A DNA stretch of 64,000 bases from Candidatus Caldatribacterium sp. (GTDB lineage: Bacteria > Atribacterota > Atribacteria > Atribacterales > Caldatribacteriaceae), in assembly GCA_025060675.1 (NCBI GenBank), contig JANXBI010000022.1, forward strand, positions 1-64,000, written 5' to 3'. Below are positions 31,184-40,371 of the stretch, piece after piece. Positions within the stretch are counted from its first letter, which is position 1; each line of letters opens with the position of its first letter. Position numbers and translations under genes: made by a program. Below the pieces are notes generated by a model. The model saw nothing but the letters and a program-made list of their open reading frames with translations, did not search any database and had not been told where the DNA came from.

Positions 31184-32589
31184 CAACGACCCCCTCCTTC
31201 CATAAAGTGCAGTGGAGCGCCAAAGACCGCTTCGGCCGCCTCCATCACCGCTTCCGAAAGGGTAGGATGAGGATGGATGGCAGAAGCAAGTTCATAAGGT
31301 GTACTCTCAAGGTACATGGCTAGAATCCCTTCTCCGATAAGGTTTGAGGCCGAAGGACCGATAATATGCACTCCAAGAATTTCCCCACTTTTTGCGTCAC
31401 TCACAATCTTCACAAAACCTTCGATTTCCCCTTCAATCACAGCTTTACCGTTGGCCCTAAAAGGAAACCGACCACAACGTACCGTATAACCCTTTTCTTT
31501 CGCCTCGTCTTCAGTCAAGCCAACTGAAGCAATCTCGGGAAAACTGAAGATGCAGTTTGGTACTACCCGGTAGTCAATGGTGACGTTCTCTCCACAGATA
31601 TTTTCCACCGCAACTTCTGCTTCTTTGTAAGCCACGTGGGCAAGGAGGTGTTTGCCGTTCACATCACCCGGCGCGTACACCCAAGGAAGGGAGGTCCGAA
31701 GAGTCGCATCGGTTACCACCGCCTTTCGTTCCACGGCAATGCCAACATTTTCAAGCCCCATACCTTCCACCTGAGGAATCCGGCCTACAGCAACAAGGAC
31801 ATATTCTCCCGAAGCAGTGTGAAGCATGTCGTTCTGCGCGTAAATGACTTCGAGTTTCCCATCGCTCTCCCGAATTTCCCTTACTTGCGCGTTCACATAG
31901 ACTTTCATACCCTGCCGTTCCACGAGGCGAGTGAGGAGATCAGTTACTTCCCGATCCACAGGGGGAAGAATTTTGGGCATCATTTCGATGACCGTAACTT
32001 CCACTCCAAATCCCTGGAAGATGCAGGCCATTTCCATGCCAATGACGCCGCCACCGATGACCACAAGGCTTTTGGGAAGTTCTGGGAGATCCAAAGCCTT
32101 CTCGCTGTCGATGACCTTTGGAAGGTTCCCTCCCGGAACGGGCAACGATGCCGAGCGAGAACCCGAAGCAAGGAGGACGAAACGGGGCTGGAATTCGCGA
32201 ACAACCTTCCCATCCCAGAGGACTTGCACCATTCGTTCCCCAGCAAAAACGGCAAAACCTTGGACGATTTCAACTCCTGCTTTCTCCAGGAGAAAACGAA
32301 CACCCCCAGTGAGCTGGCGGACAATCCTCTTCTTTCGCTCGAGAACCTTCGTCCAGTCAAGCCCCCGGTACTCCGCAAAAACCCCAAATTCTTGTGCCCG
32401 TCGCACCGTATGGATAACCTCTTGAGCTTTAAACAGAGCCTTCGTCGGAATACAGCCACGATTCAGACACGTTCCTCCAAGGTCTCTGGCCTCCACAAGA
32501 ACAGTCTTCAAACCCTTACGAGCCGCTCGAAGGGCTCCCGCATATCCTGCCGGTCCACCTCCGATGACGAGGAGATCTACCGTTTCCAT
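31183..32589 (-). CDS. lpdA: dihydrolipoyl dehydrogenase
   Basis: FAD/NAD disulfide oxidoreductase (468 aa) that reoxidises dihydrolipoyl-H protein. The N-terminal FAD loop is GGGPAGYAGA, the redox disulfide is GGTCLNRGCIPTK, and the C-terminal catalytic His-Glu pair lies in HPHPTLSEAVMEA. The ATG at 32589 follows GGAGGTGA inside the nfnB 3' end; a longer in-frame version would cover nfnB. It is co-transcribed with nfnAB upstream and gcvH downstream. Confidence 0.96.
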   Translation of the reverse strand: METVDLLVIGGGPAGYAGALRAARKGLKTVLVEARDLGGTCLNRGCIPTKALFKAQEVIHTVRRAQEFGVFAEYRGLDWTKVLERKKRIVRQLTGGVRFLLEKAGVEIVQGFAVFAGERMVQVLWDGKVVREFQPRFVLLASGSRSASLPVPGGNLPKVIDSEKALDLPELPKSLVVIGGGVIGMEMACIFQGFGVEVTVIEMMPKILPPVDREVTDLLTRLVERQGMKVYVNAQVREIRESDGKLEVIYAQNDMLHTASGEYVLVAVGRIPQVEGMGLENVGIAVERKAVVTDATLRTSLPWVYAPGDVNGKHLLAHVAYKEAEVAVENICGENVTIDYRVVPNCIFSFPEIASVGLTEDEAKEKGYTVRCGRFPFRANGKAVIEGEIEGFVKIVSDAKSGEILGVHIIGPSASNLIGEGILAMYLESTPYELASAIHPHPTLSEAVMEAAEAVFGAPLHFMEGGGR

Positions 32590-32593
32590 TGCT

Positions 32594-34009
32594 TCACCTC
32601 CACTGGGGGAAACTCCCTGGGTCCTTGAAAAACCGGTCAATGGCCCGCGCAGCTCTTTTCCCTGCCCCCATGGCGGAAATGACCGTTGCTGCCCCGGTAA
32701 CAATGTCCCCGCCAGCAAAAACGCCTCGAAGACTCGTGGCACCCGTATCCGGGTCAGCGACAATATACCCACGCTTGTTCAACGCAAGACCTTTGACAGT
32801 CTCAAGGAACAGAGGATTCGGTCCTTGACCAATAGCCACGACAACGGTATCTGCGGGAATCACAAATTCTGACCCCGGTACAGGAACTGGGCGACGTCTT
32901 CCTGACTCATCCGGTTCTCCAAGCTCCATTTGGATGCATTCCATCCCAGTGACCCAGCCATTCTCGTTGCCAATGAAACGCACCGGCGTGGTGAGGATAA
33001 TGCAGTTTACGCCTTCCTCCTCTGCCCGCTCAATCTCTTCGATACGAGCAGGCATTTCCTTTTTAGTCCGGCGGTACACAAGGCACACTTCTTCCGCCCC
33101 TAGTCGAAGGGCAGTTCGTGCCGCATCCATAGCTACATTCCCTCCACCGATAACTGCAACCCTCCTCCCAACCTTTATAGGTGTATCGTAGCGGGGGAAC
33201 AGGTAGGCCTTCATGAGGTTGGAACGGGTGAGGAACTCATTTGCTGAGTAGATACCATTGAGATTCTCTCCCGGGATGTTGAGAAAGTATGGAAGCCCAG
33301 CACCTGTTCCAATGAAGAACGCTTCATACCCAGCGTCCCGGAGATCCTCAAGGGTAAAGGTTTTTCCAACAACAGCATTCACTTGAATTTCCACACCCAG
33401 AGATTTCACGTACTCCACTTCCTGACGCACAATGACCTTAGGAAGGCGGAACTCTGGAATCCCGTAGATCAGCACCCCTCCCGGAGCGTGGAGAGCCTCG
33501 AAAATCGTTACCTGGTATCCCATTTTGGCAAGTTCTCCAGCACAAGTAAGTCCTGCAGGACCAGAACCGATAACCGCGACCTTCTTGGGGATAGGCGAAG
33601 GCAAAGGCGGGGTTTGTACCCCTCTCTCACGTTCGTAGTCAGCCAAAAACCGCTCAAGGTATCCTATGGCAATGGGTTGCCCCCTCTTGCCAAGAACACA
33701 CTCCTTCTCACATTGATCCTCTTGAGGACAGACTCTGCCGCAAATTGCTGGAAGACTGTTCTTCTCCTTGATTTTGGCAATAGCCTCGTCAAATTTTCCT
33801 TCCGCCAGAAGTCCGATAAATCCTGGAATGTCAATTTCCACCGGACATCCCTTAACACAGGAAGGCTTTTTGCACTGGAGACATCGACGAGCCTCGGCAA
33901 CCGCCACACTTTCTGGAAGTCCAAGGGGAACCTCGAAGAAATCACGAATTCGTTCGGCTACTGGCCGTTGTGGCATCTTCGGCCGACCAAAGAGACGGTC
34001 AGAAGCCAT
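32594..34009 (-). CDS. nfnB: NADPH-dependent ferredoxin:NAD oxidoreductase large subunit / glutamate synthase small-subunit-like protein
   Basis: A 471-aa flavoprotein with an N-terminal cysteine-rich region for two iron-sulfur clusters (CLQCKKPSCVKGCP and CGRVCPQEDQCEKEC) and two dinucleotide-binding folds (GSGPAGLTCAGELA and GGGNVAMDAART). Such proteins are called gltA/gltD-like, but pairing with an adjacent NfnA-type subunit indicates the electron-bifurcating NfnAB complex. The ATG at 34009 follows AAGGAGGAAG. Confidence 0.9.
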   Translation of the reverse strand: MASDRLFGRPKMPQRPVAERIRDFFEVPLGLPESVAVAEARRCLQCKKPSCVKGCPVEIDIPGFIGLLAEGKFDEAIAKIKEKNSLPAICGRVCPQEDQCEKECVLGKRGQPIAIGYLERFLADYERERGVQTPPLPSPIPKKVAVIGSGPAGLTCAGELAKMGYQVTIFEALHAPGGVLIYGIPEFRLPKVIVRQEVEYVKSLGVEIQVNAVVGKTFTLEDLRDAGYEAFFIGTGAGLPYFLNIPGENLNGIYSANEFLTRSNLMKAYLFPRYDTPIKVGRRVAVIGGGNVAMDAARTALRLGAEEVCLVYRRTKKEMPARIEEIERAEEEGVNCIILTTPVRFIGNENGWVTGMECIQMELGEPDESGRRRPVPVPGSEFVIPADTVVVAIGQGPNPLFLETVKGLALNKRGYIVADPDTGATSLRGVFAGGDIVTGAATVISAMGAGKRAARAIDRFFKDPGSFPQWR

Positions 34010-34850
34010 GGGTAACTTCCTCCTTTGCCTTCTCCGCAAGGTAAAGGTCTAAGGCTCGTCGTTCTTCCTCAAGGTACGTCCTCTGCCGTGCTAAAAGCTC
34101 GTCAAAATCCACTTTCCACCCATCAAATACCGGTCCATCAACACAGGTGAACCGACACTGTCCATCAACCGTCACCCGGCAGCATCCACACATCCCCGTC
34201 CCATCAACCATAATGGGGTTAAGACTCACAAGGACAGGCACCCCATGATTCTTGGCAAGGAGACTCACCATTTTCATCATCATGACAGGACCGACCGCAA
34301 CCACAAGGTCAACCTTTTCATTCCGCAGAATGCGCTCAAGAACGTGAGTCACAAATCCCTTCTCCCCATAGGTTCCATCGTCAGTTGTGACATAGAGGGC
34401 GTCACTCACTGCACGCATTTTGTCTTCCCAAAAGAGAAGGTGAGCCGTTCTGGCACCGATAATAGAGGTTATCCGGTTTCCACATGCTTTCAACGCCTTT
34501 GCCTTAGGATACGTTGGCGCAATCCCTACACCCCCACCCACGCACACCACGTGTCCAAAATACTTCTCTTCAATTTCCCGCCCCAGAGGTCCAACGAAGT
34601 CGAGGATATCATCTCCCTCGTTGAGCTCTCCAAGCATCATGGTGGTTTTCCCAACTTCCTGGAAGATAATGGTCACCGTCCCAAGAAGGGGGTCAAAATC
34701 GGCAATGGTGAGGGGAATGCGTTCGCCTTCTTCACAAATTCGTACAATGACGAACTGCCCCGGTTTGGCCTTCTTTGCCACCCAGGGTGCCTCAACAACC
34801 ATAAGCTTTATCTGCGGAGTGAGTACTTCCTTTTTGAGAATCTTCGCCAC
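33999..34850 (-). CDS. nfnA: NfnA / sulfide dehydrogenase-type ferredoxin-NADP reductase subunit
   Basis: A 283-aa FAD- and NAD-binding ferredoxin reductase-like subunit with a C-terminal [2Fe-2S] site (GMCGCCRVTVDGQCRFTCVDGP). The FAD domain has the RICEEGERIPLTIAD segment. In Thermotoga, Clostridium and Pyrococcus this subunit pairs with NfnB to exchange electrons between ferredoxin, NADH and NADPH. It overlaps nfnB by 11 bases; tenA ends 26 bases upstream. Confidence 0.9.
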   Translation of the reverse strand: MAKILKKEVLTPQIKLMVVEAPWVAKKAKPGQFVIVRICEEGERIPLTIADFDPLLGTVTIIFQEVGKTTMMLGELNEGDDILDFVGPLGREIEEKYFGHVVCVGGGVGIAPTYPKAKALKACGNRITSIIGARTAHLLFWEDKMRAVSDALYVTTDDGTYGEKGFVTHVLERILRNEKVDLVVAVGPVMMMKMVSLLAKNHGVPVLVSLNPIMVDGTGMCGCCRVTVDGQCRFTCVDGPVFDGWKVDFDELLARQRTYLEEERRALDLYLAEKAKEEVTHGF

Positions 34851-34876
34851 CTCGAATCCTCCTCCGTCCCTTTAGG

Positions 34877-35530
34877 TTAGGAAGGGAGAAAACGGTAACT
34901 CTCCTCCCAGAAGAGCCACTCGTACTCCGTCGCCCTTGCAAAAAGCGCATGAGCCCTCTCCTTCGCAAGAGGAGATGCCCGAAGAGCTTCCTTTTCAAGG
35001 AAGACAAGAAACTCCTCTACGAGCTTCCCATACGTTTCTCCGGCATAGGATGCGAAGAAAGCACGGTACAAAGCTGGAGTATTCTCCGTAAGCCTCCGCA
35101 CGTACCGGATCCCTATATCCCGGTAGCTTACAAAACAAGGAGCAAGAGAAACGAGAATGTCGAAAGGCTCACCGGTTAAGGCTGTCCGTACAAGGAAATC
35201 CCCATACCCCAGGGTTACCCACGAGGGTGGATGCACCGTAAATCCCTCTTCTCTCTCAAGCATCTCATGCATTGCGATCTCCCCTTGAACAGTTTCATGG
35301 AGCAATCGAATAGCGAAGCGGCGGAGATCCTTCTCCCGCGCCTTGACGACAAGCCCTCCCACTGCGGCAAGCATATCCTCGAGGTAGTAATCATCTTGAC
35401 TCAAATAGTAAAAGAACCGTTCCCTAGGAAGCACACCCGCTGCAAGTTCCAAGAGAAAAGGATGCTCGAGGACTTCCCGCCACCTTGTCTCCACGCCCGC
35501 CAGGAGTTCCTGGAAAAATCCCTGCGCCAT
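34877..35530 (-). CDS. tenA: TenA/thiaminase II family protein
   Basis: A 217-aa helical-bundle protein. TenA active-site pattern: a Cys in LAPCFVSYRDIG, YAGETY and the C-terminal ATEYEWLFWEES that bears the catalytic Glu. Family members hydrolyse aminopyrimidine thiamin breakdown products for salvage; some TenA-like proteins have other substrates. The ATG at 35530 follows AGGGTGAGG. It is the first gene of the operon leading to nfnAB. No thiamin genes are nearby and no TPP riboswitch is visible. Confidence 0.82.
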   Translation of the reverse strand: MAQGFFQELLAGVETRWREVLEHPFLLELAAGVLPRERFFYYLSQDDYYLEDMLAAVGGLVVKAREKDLRRFAIRLLHETVQGEIAMHEMLEREEGFTVHPPSWVTLGYGDFLVRTALTGEPFDILVSLAPCFVSYRDIGIRYVRRLTENTPALYRAFFASYAGETYGKLVEEFLVFLEKEALRASPLAKERAHALFARATEYEWLFWEESYRFLPS

Positions 35531-35547
35531 TTGCCTCACCCTGGGGG

Positions 35548-35577
35548 CATTATACCATAGAGAGCGAAGGTATAATG
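35548..35577. promoter_or_regulatory. divergent -10 elements of tenA and uvsE forming an inverted repeat
   Basis: CATTATACC (35548-35556) and GGTATAATG (35569-35577) are perfect 9-bp inverted copies separated by 12 bases. Each contains an outward-facing TATAAT. There is no room for separate -35 boxes, so the two promoters share or compete for the same DNA. Confidence 0.55.
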
Positions 35578-35611
35578 GGAGATACGATAAGGCTTTAGGG
35601 GGAGCGGAAGG

Positions 35612-36531
35612 ATGAGTGGGAACCCAATCATTCTACAAGGTCTTGGGTTTGGCTTTTTTGCTCGACCGCTGATGGGAAAATCACCACCAATCGAAAAATG
35701 CGTCTTGCCTCCCTGAACAAAGATAAGGTGCTTGAGTTTGCCTCCAAAAACATCCAAGACCTTATATGGCTTGTAGAGATATCGTCCCAAATGGGGCTTT
35801 CGATTTTCCGCATAGGGTCTCATATTGTCCCCTTTGCTTCCCATCCTTCCTTCAAGGAACACTGGCTTCGAGCAGTTGAACCAATGCTCACCAGGGCGGC
35901 AGAACACATCGCCCAAAGTGGCATCCGCCTCACCATGCACCCAGGACAATTTGCTGTGCTCAACTCTCCACAACAAAACGTTGTTGAGGCAGCGCTCTGA
36001 GAGCTCCGTTACCACTTCTGGGTTCTCGACCTTCTTGGAGCAGGACCAGAAAGTAAAGTGGTTATCCACGGAGGTGGGAGTTATGGGGACAAGCGTACTT
36101 CTATTTGGAGATTCCTCCAGGTCGTAGAGAAAAACAGCTGGCTTCGGAGACGACTCGCCATAGAAAACGATGAGAAGGTCTTCTCTGCAGCGGAAACCAT
36201 CGAGCTTGCTGAAAAGGCTGGTATTCCTATGGTCTTTGACTTCTATCACCACCGACTCCACCCCTCTTCCTTCGACATTGCCAGGGTTTTCCAAACGTGG
36301 AATGGGTACATTCCCGAGTTCCACCTCTCATCCCCGCCAGAAAGAGAACACCGTTTTGGTACACACGGCTCTTGGGTCTTTCTCAAAGATGTCTTAGACC
36401 TGGCACAAATGACCGGAGGAAAACGAGTCGATGTCATCGTGGAGGCAAAGAAAAAGGAAAAAGCCATAGCCAGGTTCCTCAAAGCAGCAGAAGCACAAGG
36501 ACTCTTGTCGCTTCCCCAGTGGAAAGTCTGA
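35612..36531 (+). pseudogene. uvsE: UV-damage endonuclease (UvsE) pseudogene
   Basis: The body from about 35680 encodes a UVDE-type TIM-barrel nuclease: TTNRKMRLASLNKDK, FRIGSHIVPFASHP, MHPGQFAVLNSP, then VIHGGGSYGDK, ENDE, FDFYHHRLH and VIVEAKKK, with metal-binding residues intact. Two lesions are seen. A TGA at 35998-36000 interrupts one continuous frame between VVEAAL and ELRYHFWVLD (CGA to TGA would explain it). The only start with a ribosome-binding site (ATG 35612 after GGGGGAG) is in another frame from the body, implying an N-terminal indel. The nearest in-frame ATG (35698) has no Shine-Dalgarno and lacks the conserved N-terminus. Confidence 0.82.
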
Positions 36532-36648
36532 AGGTCCACCTTGACCGTCACGAGAAGGAATCCACCAGAGGAATCAAGAGGGCCTACCCTCTCTGGTACG
36601 GCGAAACGCCAAGAGAGCTTCTCCTCGTCTTCTGCAGAAAAATCAAAC

Positions 36649-36734
36649 TGGTGCGAGAGGCGGGAGTTGAACCCGCACGGGTATTTACCCACTGGATCCT
36701 AAGTCCAGCGCGTCTGCCGTTCCGCCACTCTCGC
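36649..36734 (-). tRNA. tRNA-Leu (TAG)
   Basis: An 86-nt class II cloverleaf with long variable arm and encoded CCA. Acceptor GCGAGAG pairs with CTCTCGC. The anticodon stem CTGGA/TCCAG encloses CTTAGGA, giving TAG. The 117 bases between the uvsE remnant and this gene contain only a small hairpin (AGAGGG/CCCTCT at about 36579-36594). Confidence 0.95.
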
Positions 36735-36795
36735 AGGGCAAAGAAGATTATAGAACCTTCCCATTTTGTCCGTCAACTGAAAAGCAATGAAAACC

Positions 36796-38436
36796 TCACG
36801 AGGGAAGGGCTTTCCGACTTTTCATGGCATACATGCCGTTGTCGGCCTGTACAAGGAGGTCTTCAAGGGATGATGGACGTTCCGGGTCAAAAACCGCAAC
36901 ACCAAAGCTCACCGACATAGCATACGCCTTGTGGAACGTTTGAGTAAGGACCCGGAGTTTTTCCTCAACTCGCTCGAAAATCTTCCAAACTTCCCCCTCC
37001 GTACATTGCGGTAAAACGAGAACAAACTCATCCCCTCCGAAGCGAAACACGGTGTCTGACTTACGGACAGATTCCTTCAGAACCTGTGCAACAACCTTTA
37101 AGTAAGCATCTCCCTCAAGATGTCCGAAGGTATCATTAACCATCTTCAGGTGATCCACGTCAACGAAGGCGACAGCCAAGGGGCTCTTCTTCAAAAGGGC
37201 AATGGAAAGTTCTCGTTCAAGAATCTCATACCCAGTACGCTTGTTGTACACCCCAGTGAGGGCATCGACACTCGCAAAATGAGCAAGCCGTATCTCTCGA
37301 ATTTTCTCCTCAGTGATATCTTCAGCTGAGGAAAGAATGCCAACCGTCTCCCCCTTCTCGTCGCAGAGCAACGTGTTGTGCCACCGCATGATGCGAATCC
37401 CATGCCGGGTCTTAATAGGATTCTCGTGGTAAACCTCCTCTTGGGAGCAGCTTTGGGCAAGAAGCTTCAAGAAGTATTCCTTCGTTTCCCGCTGCACATC
37501 CTCGGGGAGAAAGTTCGCAAACCAATCTTTCCCCACAATCGCTTCCCGAGGATATCCCAGGATTTCCACCCCCTTGCGGTTGATCAGCACCACTTTTCCG
37601 TCCCTATCGAGAACAAGGAAGAGGATTCCCGCGTGTTCAATGTAACTTTGGAACTGCTGGGCTTCCCGAAGGAGGTCAAAAAAGATGGAGCGATGAGGTG
37701 CTTCAAGGGACACTTGAACAACCGCCTTATAGATGAGGTAGAAAGAGAGGAGTTTCAGAAGGTGCCCAATGACATTGGATATTCCGTACACACTCACGTA
37801 AAAGGTGAAGAAAAGTTCGCTCCCTATGGTGCTCAGTATACTGGCCACAAGGAAGCGAAATACGGAAAAATCGAAGTGTTTCCGAAACTTCCACAGGATG
37901 AGGACACCAAGAGCAAGGATTCCCGAAATGATGTATTCGCTCACTTTCTTGAAGGTTGTGAGACCATACCCCTCAAGATAGCAATCAGGGAAAATACCCC
38001 ATACGAAAACAGCAGCAATGCTCAAAGCAGTAAGAAGGGTCAAGGCAAGGAAAACAGGAAGTACCTTCAACCGCGATTGAAGGAAGAAAGGAGCAACGCA
38101 TAAGGATACACTCTCCATGTACCGGGCAGCAATCCAAAGCTGCGTGGGCACATTGGCAGTAATCCCTGGAAAAATTTGCATTCCCTTGTACGCCAGGGTA
38201 TGCACAAAATCGAGGAAAGCGACGAAGAGATAGGCTACTCCCAGGAAGGGGAAGTAGCCGCTTTTGACCAAGTGTTTTGAAGAAAAAGCGATAACGAAAA
38301 TGAGCACCGCGACGATAACGGAATAGAGCTCTATGGCGGTATGGAAAAGAAGGAAATTCCATTGGGAAGTGAGAAAAGAAAGGAACAGAATACCTCCTGA
38401 AGCGATAACCTCAAAAAGAACCTTTTTTTGAACCAT
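36796..38436 (-). CDS. MASE3-PAS-GGDEF diguanylate cyclase
   Basis: A 546-aa membrane sensor enzyme making c-di-GMP. The N-terminal MASE3-type domain spans about residues 1-240 with seven or eight helices (FHTAIELYSVIV, DFVHTLAYKGM, TQLWIAARYMES). A PAS domain follows (about 265-375), then GGDEF (about 385-545) with intact FGGDEF and the inhibitory RxxD site five residues before it (RKSD). The ATG at 38436 follows GGGGGGAGAG. It overlaps oppF by 26 bases and so belongs to the peptide-transport operon. The MASE3 ligand is unknown. Confidence 0.93.
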   Translation of the reverse strand: MVQKKVLFEVIASGGILFLSFLTSQWNFLLFHTAIELYSVIVAVLIFVIAFSSKHLVKSGYFPFLGVAYLFVAFLDFVHTLAYKGMQIFPGITANVPTQLWIAARYMESVSLCVAPFFLQSRLKVLPVFLALTLLTALSIAAVFVWGIFPDCYLEGYGLTTFKKVSEYIISGILALGVLILWKFRKHFDFSVFRFLVASILSTIGSELFFTFYVSVYGISNVIGHLLKLLSFYLIYKAVVQVSLEAPHRSIFFDLLREAQQFQSYIEHAGILFLVLDRDGKVVLINRKGVEILGYPREAIVGKDWFANFLPEDVQRETKEYFLKLLAQSCSQEEVYHENPIKTRHGIRIMRWHNTLLCDEKGETVGILSSAEDITEEKIREIRLAHFASVDALTGVYNKRTGYEILERELSIALLKKSPLAVAFVDVDHLKMVNDTFGHLEGDAYLKVVAQVLKESVRKSDTVFRFGGDEFVLVLPQCTEGEVWKIFERVEEKLRVLTQTFHKAYAMSVSFGVAVFDPERPSSLEDLLVQADNGMYAMKSRKALPS

Positions 38437-39394
38437 CTCTCCCCCCAAAAAGATGGCATCGAACCAGATGCCCTGGTTCCACCACGACCATCTCTGGCTC
38501 TCTTTCTCGGCACATTCCCCAAGCCTCAGGGCAACGAGGATGGAAAACACATCCCGAAGGGAGATTGATGGGGCTTGGAATCTCTCCGATTGAGAGCACC
38601 TTTGCAGGCTTCAACCTCTCCTCTTCCTCGGAAACCACAGGAATTGAGGAAAGGAGCATCCTCGTGTAGGGGTGAAGGGGTCTTTCGAAAAAGACCTGAG
38701 CAGGTGCAAGCTCCATGATACGCCCAAGGTACATAATGGCCACCCGGTGGGCAATGTTCCGCATGAGGCTTAAATCGTGGGTAATGAAAAGATATCCTAA
38801 ACCTCGTTCCCTCTGGATACGCACAAGGGTATTGATAATTTTCGCCTGAATAGAGACGTCGAGAGCGGAAGTCGGCTCATCAAGGACAAGAAGAGAAGGT
38901 TCGGTGCTGAGTGCCCGGGCAATAGCCACCATCTGCTTTTCTCCCCCACCAAGAGCTCGAGGGTACTTTTCAGCATACTCAGGAGGAAGCTCTACAGCAC
39001 GCAGGAGCTCTTCAACCCGTTTTTGGATTGTCTTCCCATCCACGAGGCGATGGACCCGAAGAGGAAGTTCGAGAATCTCTCTCACCGAGCGTCGGGGATT
39101 GAGTGATGATCCAGGATCCTGGAAGACAATCTGCAAGTCCTTCTTGAGGGCAAGAGGACGCCGCGAATGGGGCATGGTGATATCCTGACCTTTGAAGAGA
39201 ATCCGACCCCCGGTAGGACGATACATCCCCATAACCATGTACGCCACAGTACTTTTCCCGGAACCCGACTCCCCCACCAATCCAAAGGTCTCCCCAGGGT
39301 GAATGGTAAAACTCACACCGTGCACTGCTTTCACGACTCCTCGGGAAGTGGGGAAAAACTTCTGGAGATTTTCGACGACAAGAAGCTCATGCAT
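38411..39394 (-). CDS. oppF: oligopeptide ABC transporter ATP-binding protein
   Basis: Transport ATPase (327 aa): Walker A GESGSGKST, signature ALGGGEKQM (unusual: the canonical LSGGQ is LGGGE), Walker B LLVLDEPTSALD, H-loop FITHD, and the C-terminal oligopeptide-transporter tail FHPRCPEAWGMC. The ATG at 39394 overlaps the oppD stop by 8 bases; an in-frame extension of 80 codons lies within oppD. It is paired with OppD in a heterodimer. Confidence 0.93.
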   Translation of the reverse strand: MHELLVVENLQKFFPTSRGVVKAVHGVSFTIHPGETFGLVGESGSGKSTVAYMVMGMYRPTGGRILFKGQDITMPHSRRPLALKKDLQIVFQDPGSSLNPRRSVREILELPLRVHRLVDGKTIQKRVEELLRAVELPPEYAEKYPRALGGGEKQMVAIARALSTEPSLLVLDEPTSALDVSIQAKIINTLVRIQRERGLGYLFITHDLSLMRNIAHRVAIMYLGRIMELAPAQVFFERPLHPYTRMLLSSIPVVSEEEERLKPAKVLSIGEIPSPINLPSGCVFHPRCPEAWGMCREREPEMVVVEPGHLVRCHLFGGRDGSKKGSF

Positions 39395-40370
39395 TGGGCC
39401 TTCCCCCAAAAAGGAAACAGGCAACGTGGTGACTCTCGTCCACCGCAAAGAGTCTTGGTCTTTCTCTGCGACACACCTCCATGACGTAGGGACAGCGGGG
39501 ATGGAAGCGACACCCCGTAGGAGGGTCGAAGTAATCGGGAATGCGCCCAGGGATACCTTCAGCAATCCCTTCCCCGGTGAGCTTTGGAACACAAGCCATA
39601 AGAGCTCGAGTATAGGGATGGAGAGGTTGAGCAAAGAGTTCTTTTGTCTTCGCCTCCTCTACGATGGTTCCAGCATACATCACGTACACCCGCTCCGTCC
39701 ACTCCCTGATGACTCCGAGGGAGTGGGAAATCAAAATCACCGCCATCCGCCGTTCCTCAGCCAGTTGATGGATGAGTCGGAGAATCTGGTCTTGAATGGT
39801 AACATCAAGTGATGTCCCCGGTTCATCGGCAATGAGAAGCTCCTTTGGACAGGCAAGGGCAAGAGCAATGCACACTCGCTGACGCATGCCTCCAGAAAGT
39901 TGCACCGGATAGCTCTCAAGAATGCGCAGGGGATCAGGGAGGACAACGCTCTGCAAAGCCGCAATCGCTCTTTCCCGTAACGAAGTGCGATTGACCCTCC
40001 CCAGAGTATACCGGATAGCATCCTCAAGTTGCTCCCCTATGGTAAAAACTGGGTTGAGTGCTGCGGTGGGATCTTGGAAAATCATGGAAATTCCCGACCG
40101 CCGCAGGCGCTCAAGCTCTTGTGGGCGCATGGAGAGCACATCGCGACCCTTGAAGAGAACCCTCCCTCCCCGAACAACACCTGGAGGCTGCGGCAAAATC
40201 CCCATGATGGTCTTCATAGTAGTTGTCTTTCCACACCCTGTCTCCCCTACAAGTCCAACTTTTTCTTGTGGCCGCACTCTGAGAGTTACTCCGTCAAGGA
40301 CCTGGAGATATCCCCCATACACACGGAAGTGCACGACGAGATCCTGGACATCAAGGAGCACGTCCTCCAT
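39387..40370 (-). CDS. oppD: oligopeptide ABC transporter ATP-binding protein
   Basis: Transport ATPase (327 aa): Walker A GETGCGKTTT, signature LSGGMRQR, Walker B LLIADEPGTSLD and C-terminal FHPRCPYVMEVC. The ATG at 40370 follows GGAGGAAA. It begins one base after the oppC stop. Confidence 0.93.
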   Translation of the reverse strand: MEDVLLDVQDLVVHFRVYGGYLQVLDGVTLRVRPQEKVGLVGETGCGKTTTMKTIMGILPQPPGVVRGGRVLFKGRDVLSMRPQELERLRRSGISMIFQDPTAALNPVFTIGEQLEDAIRYTLGRVNRTSLRERAIAALQSVVLPDPLRILESYPVQLSGGMRQRVCIALALACPKELLIADEPGTSLDVTIQDQILRLIHQLAEERRMAVILISHSLGVIREWTERVYVMYAGTIVEEAKTKELFAQPLHPYTRALMACVPKLTGEGIAEGIPGRIPDYFDPPTGCRFHPRCPYVMEVCRRERPRLFAVDESHHVACFLFGGRPNA

Positions 40371-40371
40371 T

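Noticed and set aside
35998..36000. In-frame TGA in uvsE read as selenocysteine or recoded
   Set aside because: The residue is not catalytic, no SECIS-like hairpin is seen just after it, and the start-codon frame is also broken, so loss of function is simpler.
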